A stretch of DNA of 10,231 nucleotides from RGIG9115 sp045644665 (GTDB lineage Bacteria > Bacillota > Clostridia > UBA1381): NCBI GenBank assembly GCA_045644665.1, contig JAZRHH010000014.1, positions 1 to 10,231 of the forward strand. The letters are read 5' to 3'. A model generated the notes under the pieces. The model was not told where the DNA came from. It searched no databases and worked only from the letters and a program-made list of their open reading frames with translations. Below, piece after piece: positions 1 to 5,038 of this stretch; the first letter of the stretch is position 1, and each line of letters starts with the position of its first letter. The position numbers were made by a program, and so were the translations under genes.

Positions 1-1
1 C

Positions 2-277
2 AAAGAAAGACAGAGCACAAATACCTCGGCAGATGTGGCAGGGATATGTATAATCAACAGAGGCCTTGAAAATAAAATACAAAGATTAAAACCAAACGAA
101 GCAATCGGAACGTTGATGTCACAGACATTTAGACCGACTAAGGCAGAGAATTTAAAAAAGATATTAGAAAATGTTGTAACACTTTCTGCAAAGGTGCCGA
201 TGTGGAGACTTGAGTGCAATATTTCAGAAGAAGCGGCGTGGCTGTCATATAACGCCATGAGCAAGGAGGATAAATAA
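2..277 (+). CDS. HPr kinase/PEPCK-like protein, C-terminal part (partial at window edge)
   Basis: The first base falls inside this gene. The frame is open from base 2 to the TAA at 275-277 and gives about 91 C-terminal residues. The segment with RGLENKIQRL, then PNEAIGTLMSQTFRPT, then a short helix and VPMWRLECN, resembles the tail of HPr-kinase-like (HprK/PEPCK-fold) proteins that sit beside PqqD genes in Firmicutes. In lasso-peptide clusters homologues of this family phosphorylate the peptide. The P-loop and catalytic residues would lie upstream of the window, so activity cannot be judged. A GTG at 35 could be read as a start, but open codons run before it and the family is much longer, so it is internal. 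The stop overlaps the next start by one base (TAATG), and the AAGGAGG at 263-269 serves that next gene. Family assignment is from recalled similarity. Confidence 0.7.
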   Translation, partial: KERQSTNTSADVAGICIINRGLENKIQRLKPNEAIGTLMSQTFRPTKAENLKKILENVVTLSAKVPMWRLECNISEEAAWLSYNAMSKEDK

Positions 278-531
278 TGAAACTTAAAGATGTAATTATC
301 AGTGAAGCAAACGGAGAATTCGTTGCAGTAAGCGTAGGAGGCAGCTTCAACGGAATGTTAAAGCTTAATTCTACTGCAGCGTTTATTGCTGAAGCCATGC
401 AAGAAGAGACTACTGTTGAAGCTATTGCGGACAAGCTTTGTGAAAGCTATGAAGTTGAGAGGGATATAGCTGTAAAAAGTATAGAAGCAGTAGTAGAAGA
501 ATTCCGTAAGGTGGGTTTAATTGCGGAATGA
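277..531 (+). CDS. PqqD family protein (RiPP recognition element-like)
   Basis: This 84-residue protein has the PqqD layout: a short beta-rich N-terminus (residues 1-30, ending GMLKLN), the typical Leu-Asn followed by a small-residue helix (STAAFIAEAM, 32-41), a second helix rich in acidic residues, and a final helix ending VVEEFRKVGLI. PqqD-like proteins are small winged-helix domains that bind the leader region of ribosomally made peptides and bring it to modifying enzymes; some members of this fold in Firmicute operons have no proven substrate. The ATG at 277 has AAGGAGG at 263-269 with 7 bases between. It overlaps the kinase stop by one base and the next start by four (ATGA), so the three genes are very probably co-translated. 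Family membership is clear; the peptide it might bind is not visible here. Confidence 0.85.
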   Translation: MKLKDVIISEANGEFVAVSVGGSFNGMLKLNSTAAFIAEAMQEETTVEAIADKLCESYEVERDIAVKSIEAVVEEFRKVGLIAE

Positions 532-2075
532 ATGATGCAGTAACGATAAAACAGGTTCTTGATAAAGAAGGCTTTATAATTCATAAGATTAAGGGCGGCA
601 GCATGTTACCGTTGCTTGAAGAAAAGCAAGATATGGTGCGCCTTGAAGCTGTTAAAGAAAAAGACAAGCTGAAAAAATACGATGTTCCGTTATTTTTTGA
701 TAAAAAAACAGGGACATTGGTTTTGCATCGTATTATTAAGGTTAAAAAGGACCATTATATAACGTACGGTGATAACCGAAAGAATTATGAAATTGTGCCT
801 TTTGATTCTGTTTTAGCCATTGCTGTTGGATTTTATAAAAAGGATAAGTATATCCCTTGTGATGATCCCGAATATCTAAAGTATGTTAAAGAAAGATGCT
901 CTTCAATCAGAAAAAGAAAACTTTACCTTCGCAAAAGAGAAATCCCGGCAGAGTTAAGGGTTCTGATAAAGCTTTTTGCCCAGGCTGTAAAAAATGACGG
1001 AGTGTCAATGCATGTTGAGAAAGATATCGGAGAGGATTTTGATTGGCAAACATTGTACAAAGAGGCAAATCGCCACTGCATAGGAGCGATGCTTTTTCCG
1101 TATGTAAAAAAAGCAGGTTGTCCGGAGCCGTTACTTACGTTGTGGAGCCAGAATGCAGACAGAGCATTGCGAAAAGAAATATTATTTGATGCAGAAAGAA
1201 AATGCATTCTCGATGAATTTGAAAAAGAACAAATAAAATATATTTTATTAAAAGGAATATTGATAAAGGATTTTTACCCTAAAAAGGGTATAAGAGAATT
1301 TTCTGACAATGACTTTTTATTAGAGGAAAAAGACCTTGAAAAAGCAAAAAAAATAATGCTTAAAAGAGGTTATGAGAATAAAGACTCAGAAGATTTTGTG
1401 GATTGTCCCTTTTATAAGCCGCCTGTTTTCAATTTTGAATTGCATAAAGCATTATTTAGAAGCACGCTGCCAATATCAAAATATTTTAAAGATACGTGGG
1501 AAAAAGCAATAAAAGATGAAAACCGTCAATATGGTTATCACATGACGGACGAAGATTTTTACATATACGTTATGACGCATTTTTATAAGCATTATGCAGT
1601 AAACGGCGGAGCCGGACTAAGGTATTTTGCTGATTTTTACTATTTGAATAAAGGTTTGGTAAAAACAGAAAAATTTAATAACAAATATGTAAATAAGACT
1701 TTCGAGAAAATCGGCATAAGTGAATTTATTAAAAAAACAACACAAATGACAGAACAATTATTTTCGGGAGACGAGAATTTGTTTTCTGACGAAATGTTTG
1801 CATACATATTAGAGAGCGGAATGTATGGAACGAACACACATGCTGTTGCCAATAAAATGAAAAGAGACGGCAAAGCTAAATATTGGATAACCAGACTATT
1901 CCCGTCAAAGGAATATATGGCAAAAAATTATCCGTCTGTCAAAAAATTACCTATATTGCTACCTTTTCTTTGGGTGATACGTCTTGTTTCTGCCGTCTGC
2001 TCAAAAGAAAGAAGAGACAAATTTACAGAGGAAAGAAGCATTTCTAAAAACGTCGAGAATAAAGCGCAAAAATAA
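528..2075 (+). CDS. S24/S26 peptidase-like domain fused to NTP_transf_5-type nucleotidyltransferase
   Basis: This 515-residue protein has two parts. Residues 1-110 look like a signal-peptidase/LexA-like fold: GGSMLP with candidate nucleophile Ser25, LVLHRII with His67 where archaeal/SipW-type S26B enzymes carry the general base, and YGDN at 80-83. It has no membrane segment, unlike true signal peptidases. Residues about 140-480 resemble the uncharacterised nucleotidyltransferase family (NTP_transf_5): YILLKG with Lys242, then REFSDNDFLL with Asp260 and Asp262 as the likely metal-binding pair, and a His/Tyr-rich helical region (YVMTHFYKHYA). Members of this family occur beside kinase and PqqD genes in lasso-peptide clusters. 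The ATG at 528 overlaps the PqqD stop (ATGA); the only Shine-Dalgarno-like stretch, AAGGTGGG at 508-515, is 12 bases away, so translation is probably coupled. The nucleotidyltransferase half is markedly A/T-rich. Substrate unknown; the fused state is the odd feature. Confidence 0.8.
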   Translation: MNDAVTIKQVLDKEGFIIHKIKGGSMLPLLEEKQDMVRLEAVKEKDKLKKYDVPLFFDKKTGTLVLHRIIKVKKDHYITYGDNRKNYEIVPFDSVLAIAVGFYKKDKYIPCDDPEYLKYVKERCSSIRKRKLYLRKREIPAELRVLIKLFAQAVKNDGVSMHVEKDIGEDFDWQTLYKEANRHCIGAMLFPYVKKAGCPEPLLTLWSQNADRALRKEILFDAERKCILDEFEKEQIKYILLKGILIKDFYPKKGIREFSDNDFLLEEKDLEKAKKIMLKRGYENKDSEDFVDCPFYKPPVFNFELHKALFRSTLPISKYFKDTWEKAIKDENRQYGYHMTDEDFYIYVMTHFYKHYAVNGGAGLRYFADFYYLNKGLVKTEKFNNKYVNKTFEKIGISEFIKKTTQMTEQLFSGDENLFSDEMFAYILESGMYGTNTHAVANKMKRDGKAKYWITRLFPSKEYMAKNYPSVKKLPILLPFLWVIRLVSAVCSKERRDKFTEERSISKNVENKAQK

Positions 2076-2104
2076 AGGGGCTGTTTTTGATTTACAGCCC
2101 CTTT
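2074..2104. terminator. Probable bidirectional terminator between convergent genes
   Basis: An 11-bp perfect stem (AAAGGGGCTGT at 2074-2084 with ACAGCCCCTTT at 2094-2104) and a 9-base loop follow directly on the stop of the nucleotidyltransferase gene. On the - strand the stem runs into ATTTTTG, a good U-tract for ending the GH43 transcript. On the + strand the run is CCCCTTTAAATATG with a T-run only at 2118-2122, so termination in that direction is less certain. It lies exactly where two convergent genes meet. Confidence 0.8.
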
Positions 2105-2120
2105 AAATATGTAAAAATTT

Positions 2121-2996
2121 TTAATCAATAAAAGCGATACCGTTTTCTGTTTCTTTAATCGGCAAGATTCGAGGTCTTTCAAAAGGTCTGCCGTTTGGTT
2201 GATGAAGAATCAGACAAAGTTGTCCCTCAAAACTGCGGAAAATCATACCGTGTCCTCCATCTTTTTTATAAAGAGGATCTTCCTGCTGTATCCAAGGTCC
2301 CTTAAGTGTGCCGCTTTGGCTGACAGCATACGTCTGAACATAGCCTAATTTATCAATAAAGCTGGACCAGAGCATAATCAATGTGCCGTTTTCCAAACGA
2401 TGGAAGAAAGGACCATCCGTAACGTAATATCCGTCTTCATCTGGCTTAAGCGAGTGTACCCATTTTGCATCGCTGGCCGGGAAAATAAGCTCCGGTTCTC
2501 CGATTGTAGCACTTAAATCATCAGTAAGTCGTGTTGCACACATTGTGCCGTCTGCAATTTGAGTCCATTCATGACAAAAAACAAACCAAGGATCATTATT
2601 CTCGTCAACAAATAAAGTACCGTCCAAACAAGACCAATCAGATGGTGTCATAGGTCCGTCGCTTATAGGCACAAAAGGTCCCATAGGACTTTCGCCACGC
2701 AAAATTTGCGAAGCGCGAGGATGAGTTTCGCTCCTAAAGCTTGCAAACATATAATAATGGCCCTTCCATTTGTGAATTTCAGGGGCAAAGAAATCTCTGT
2801 CAGCCCAAAAATCCTTGGGAGTTGTAAAGCATTCATAAGGCTCGCTCCACTCTATAAGGTCCTTACTTGTATAAACATCAAGACCCTCACCTTGACGCGG
2901 TCCCAGAGGATGGTTGGCACGTGTTCCGTATAAGTAATATGTACCGTCTTCTGCAAAAATAAAAGGATCTCTGATATGGATATCAGTTAATTTCAT
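2121..2996 (-). CDS. Glycoside hydrolase family 43 protein
   Basis: A 291-residue single-domain five-bladed propeller enzyme of the GH43 type, which acts on arabinose- or xylose-containing glycans. Near the start, IRDPFIF places the likely catalytic base at Asp10, followed by GTYYLYGT. APEIHKWKGHYYMFAS (71-86) is the usual second blade, and SCLDGTLF puts the pKa-modulating Asp at 125. GGHGMIF carries His249, the central ligand of the family. The third catalytic site, usually Glu in an E-G-P motif, reads TDGP with Asp194. There is no signal peptide, so it should act in the cytoplasm on imported oligosaccharides; no sugar transporter or other glycosidase is beside it. On the - strand AAGGAG (3005-3010) lies 8 bases before the ATG. 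It appears monocistronic, between its own promoter and terminator. Exact substrate cannot be read from the sequence. Confidence 0.88.
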   Translation of the reverse strand: MKLTDIHIRDPFIFAEDGTYYLYGTRANHPLGPRQGEGLDVYTSKDLIEWSEPYECFTTPKDFWADRDFFAPEIHKWKGHYYMFASFRSETHPRASQILRGESPMGPFVPISDGPMTPSDWSCLDGTLFVDENNDPWFVFCHEWTQIADGTMCATRLTDDLSATIGEPELIFPASDAKWVHSLKPDEDGYYVTDGPFFHRLENGTLIMLWSSFIDKLGYVQTYAVSQSGTLKGPWIQQEDPLYKKDGGHGMIFRSFEGQLCLILHQPNGRPFERPRILPIKETENGIAFID

Positions 2997-3035
2997 AAAA
3001 AATACTCCTTCTCAATTAAGTTTCTCGTTGAGCTA

Positions 3036-3064
3036 AATGTACACTATATATTATGAAAAGTCAA
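3036..3064 (-). promoter_or_regulatory. Sigma-A-type promoter of the GH43 gene
   Basis: Read on the - strand: TTGACT (3059-3064), a 17-base A/T-rich spacer, then TACATT (3036-3041). This is 5 of 6 and 4 of 6 to the consensus with ideal spacing, about 40 bases before the GH43 start. Transcription would begin near 3029. The imperfect palindrome CTC-GTT-GAG (3024-3032) lies at the expected start site; whether it is an operator is unknown. Confidence 0.6.
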
Positions 3065-3068
3065 TAAA

Positions 3069-3112
3069 AAGCAGTGCTTAAATTAACAATTACGAAAATT
3101 CAAACACTGCTT
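3069..3112 (-). terminator. Probable terminator of the SpoIIQ-like gene
   Basis: On the - strand, downstream of the M23 gene stop, AAGCAGTG (3105-3112) pairs with CACTGCTT (3069-3076) and is followed by TTTTATTG. The stem is 8 bp and the loop is 28 bases, longer than ideal. The U-tract runs almost into the -35 box of the GH43 promoter. Confidence 0.6.
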
Positions 3113-3125
3113 ATACGGGCTGTAA

Positions 3126-3824
3126 TTATTTCCAATATTGTGTAGGATTAAGTGGGACACTACCCTCAGTCAATTCGAAATGAAGGTGGGCGCCTTGTGC
3201 TTTTTCGCAAAAGATGTCTTCTCCTATAACACCTATAGCTGCGCCTGAATTTACTTCACTGCCAACAACAATACCCTCAGCCGTCTTTGATAATCCGCAA
3301 TACACAGTGGAGAAATTTCGACCGTTTAAGGTATGGTCAATTACAACAGTAAGTCCGTATCTGGGGTCGGATTTTATTGCGGAAATTGTGCCTTTTGCTG
3401 CTGCTTTTACGGTGCTTCCCACAGCAGCCTCAATATCTACTCCGGAATGTGTGCGCCACTCTTGCAATGTAGTATTATATACGAGTTTTTTTGCAGCAAA
3501 TTCAGCCTGAATTTCTCCGTCAACCGGTTTTGTAAGGACAATTTCTCCGGTAGTATTTTGATTGTTTCCGGCAGAATTTCCGTTTTGGGAATCTTCAACC
3601 GGTTTTGATGCGGGGGTAGATTGAGGAGCAAGCGTATTTTTAGGAGAATCCGTAGGTAAAATAGGCTTGGAAACAGGTGTACTGTAGGAAATTACCGGGT
3701 TATTGTTTGTGTTGTTGCCGGAACGAATAACAGAGACACCTGCAACAACAAGAGCAACAAGGCAAATTAATGCGATGAAAATATAACCCTTGTTTTTAAT
3801 GAAATCAACAATCTTATCTTTCAT
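3126..3824 (-). CDS. spoIIQ: Membrane-anchored M23/LytM peptidase, SpoIIQ-like
   Basis: A 232-residue protein with a short basic N-terminus, one membrane segment (about 14-33), a low-complexity Ser/Thr/Pro/Asn linker (36-92) and a LytM (M23) domain (about 97-230). All zinc and catalytic positions are present: THSGVD gives His126 and Asp130, and AHLHFE gives His213 and His215. The order LVYNTTLQEW, then HSGVDI, then FSTVYC resembles SpoIIQ, the forespore half of the SpoIIQ-SpoIIIAH channel built during engulfment. B. subtilis SpoIIQ has lost the first zinc His, while clostridial SpoIIQ proteins keep it, as here. The promoter upstream fits sigma-F, the factor that drives spoIIQ in B. subtilis. 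AAGGA lies within 3833-3840, about 10 bases before the ATG. The M23 family is certain; SpoIIQ is an inference from architecture and promoter. A general cell-wall endopeptidase is the alternative. Confidence 0.82.
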   Translation of the reverse strand: MKDKIVDFIKNKGYIFIALICLVALVVAGVSVIRSGNNTNNNPVISYSTPVSKPILPTDSPKNTLAPQSTPASKPVEDSQNGNSAGNNQNTTGEIVLTKPVDGEIQAEFAAKKLVYNTTLQEWRTHSGVDIEAAVGSTVKAAAKGTISAIKSDPRYGLTVVIDHTLNGRNFSTVYCGLSKTAEGIVVGSEVNSGAAIGVIGEDIFCEKAQGAHLHFELTEGSVPLNPTQYWK

Positions 3825-3863
3825 GTATAAAGCTTCCTTTCAAAAGTAAATTGGATTTGAGGC

Positions 3864-3893
3864 TATTATTGCCTTAAAGTGAAAAGAATATAC
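3864..3893 (-). promoter_or_regulatory. Candidate sigma-F (forespore) promoter of the SpoIIQ-like gene
   Basis: On the - strand: GTATA (3889-3893), exactly 15 bases, then GGCAATAATA (3864-3873). This fits the B. subtilis sigma-F consensus GYATA-N15-GGnnAnAnTR at every specified position. The start site would be near 3857, giving a leader of about 30 bases with the ribosome binding site in place. No comparable sigma-A promoter was seen before this gene. Confidence 0.72.
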
Positions 3894-3902
3894 AACTTTT
3901 TC

Positions 3903-3931
3903 TTGCAATAATTTCACTAAAAATGTATCAT
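3903..3931 (+). promoter_or_regulatory. Candidate sigma-A promoter of pheS-pheT
   Basis: TTGCAA (3903-3908), a 17-base spacer and TATCAT (3926-3931) match the consensus at 4 and 5 of 6. A perfect TATAAT overlaps at 3931-3936 but has no good -35 box at the right distance. Transcription would start near 3938-3943, leaving a leader of about 55-60 bases. No T-box motif or Phe-rich leader peptide is visible in so short a leader, although pheST is T-box controlled in several Firmicutes. Confidence 0.5.
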
Positions 3932-3979
3932 ATAATCTGTATGCGTGTAAGTTTGCGCAGATTTAAGTTTATTCACAAG

Positions 3980-3992
3980 CAAGGAGGCCTTG
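3980..3992 (+). promoter_or_regulatory. pheS ribosome binding site inside a small hairpin
   Basis: The Shine-Dalgarno AAGGAGG (3981-3987), 10 bases before the pheS ATG, sits in a perfect 5-bp inverted repeat CAAGG-AGG-CCTTG. It decides the start at 3998 rather than the in-frame ATG at 3923. The loop is only 3 bases, so the hairpin may be weak and have no regulatory effect. Confidence 0.6.
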
Positions 3993-3997
3993 TAATT

Positions 3998-5017
3998 ATG
4001 AAAAATAAATTAGAAGCAATTCAGAAGGAGTTTAGCGAAAGACTTTCGGCTGCAGTGTCACCGGACAAGTTGGAAGAGCTTAAGGTAGCATACTTAGGCA
4101 AAAAAGGCGAGCTTACTTCAATATTAAAAGGAATGGGACAGCTTAGCCCCGAAGAACGTCCTGTTGTCGGACAGATGGTAAATGCAGTAAGAGCCGAAAT
4201 GGAGAAGAGCCTTTCCGAAAAGGCTGAAATGCTCAAATCAGAAGAGATGGCAAAGAAGTTAGAGGCTGAAAAAGTCGATGTTACAATGCCCGGCAAAACA
4301 AAGAAGGCAGGTTCCCTCCATCCCATAAACCAGATAAGCGATGAGATGAAAGATTTATTCATCGGAATGGGTTACGAGATTGCTGACGGTCCTGAGATAG
4401 AATTCGATTATTATAACTTTGAGGCACTTAATTTACCTGAGGGACATCCCGCAAGAGATACACAGGATACATTTTACATTACAGAAAAAATGCTTTTAAG
4501 AACACAAACATCTTCTGTTCAGATTCACGTAATGGAAAATAAAAAGCCTCCTATAAAAATTATTTGCCCCGGTAAAGTTTACAGAGCAGATAATGTAGAT
4601 GCAACGCACTCACCGATTTTCCATCAGATAGAAGGTCTTGTGGTGGACAAGGGCGTTACAATGGGAGATCTTAAAGGTACTTTGGAGGTTTATGCTAAAC
4701 ATATGTTCGGACCTGAGACAAAAATTCGCCTCCGTCCCCATCATTTCCCGTTCACAGAGCCAAGTGCAGAAGTGGATGTTTCTTGCTGGACATGCGGCGG
4801 TAAAGGCTGCAGAATGTGTAAGGGTGAGGGCTGGATTGAGGTTCTCGGTTGCGGAATGGTGCATCCTGATGTGTTGCGTCGTTGCGGAATAGACCCTGAG
4901 GTTTACAGCGGTTTTGCATTCGGAATAGGTGTTGAAAGAACAGCAATGGCACGATTTGGTGTTACGGATATGCGCCAGTTCTTTGAGGGAGACACACGTT
5001 TCCTGTCACAATTCTGA
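3998..5017 (+). CDS. pheS: Phenylalanyl-tRNA synthetase alpha subunit
   Basis: A 339-residue class II synthetase catalytic subunit; with PheT it forms the alpha2-beta2 enzyme that charges tRNA-Phe in the cytoplasm. An N-terminal coiled coil (1-85, with YLGKKGELT) precedes the catalytic domain: HPINQISDEM, motif 2 with VYRADNVDATHSP (Arg196) and IFHQIEG, a Cys-rich loop (CWTCGGKGCRMC) common in Firmicute PheS, and motif 3 GFAFGIGVERTAM (305-317, Arg314), ending MRQFFEGDTRFL. The start is taken at 3998 because it has AAGGAGG upstream and gives the family N-terminus. An in-frame ATG at 3923 would add 25 residues, but it lies within or just upstream of the promoter -10 region and has no ribosome binding site. 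The gene is divergent from the SpoIIQ-like gene and lies 21 bases from pheT. Confidence 0.97.
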   Translation: MKNKLEAIQKEFSERLSAAVSPDKLEELKVAYLGKKGELTSILKGMGQLSPEERPVVGQMVNAVRAEMEKSLSEKAEMLKSEEMAKKLEAEKVDVTMPGKTKKAGSLHPINQISDEMKDLFIGMGYEIADGPEIEFDYYNFEALNLPEGHPARDTQDTFYITEKMLLRTQTSSVQIHVMENKKPPIKIICPGKVYRADNVDATHSPIFHQIEGLVVDKGVTMGDLKGTLEVYAKHMFGPETKIRLRPHHFPFTEPSAEVDVSCWTCGGKGCRMCKGEGWIEVLGCGMVHPDVLRRCGIDPEVYSGFAFGIGVERTAMARFGVTDMRQFFEGDTRFLSQF

Positions 5018-5038
5018 TGTAAGAAAGGAGTAATAAAA

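Noticed and set aside
35..277. A complete small gene starting at the GTG at 35
   Set aside because: The frame is open upstream to base 2, no ribosome site precedes the GTG, and the sequence matches the tail of a longer family, so it is a partial gene.
2112..2123. TAAAAATTTTTA palindrome as a separate regulatory site
   Set aside because: A simple A/T palindrome overlapping the GH43 stop; expected by chance in A/T-rich intergenic DNA and probably just the T-run downstream of the shared terminator.
3931..3936. Perfect TATAAT as the main pheS -10 box
   Set aside because: The nearest good -35 box (TTGCAA, 3903-3908) is 22 bases away; TATCAT at 3926-3931 has the ideal 17-base spacing. It is noted as an alternative only.
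3923..3997. N-terminal extension of PheS from the ATG at 3923
   Set aside because: It has no Shine-Dalgarno, lies within or just upstream of the probable -10 box, and the family N-terminus begins at 3998 behind AAGGAGG.
3825..3997. T-box riboswitch upstream of pheS
   Set aside because: The T-box core sequence (AGGGTGGNACCGCG-like) and a terminator/antiterminator pair are not visible, and the leader is too short.
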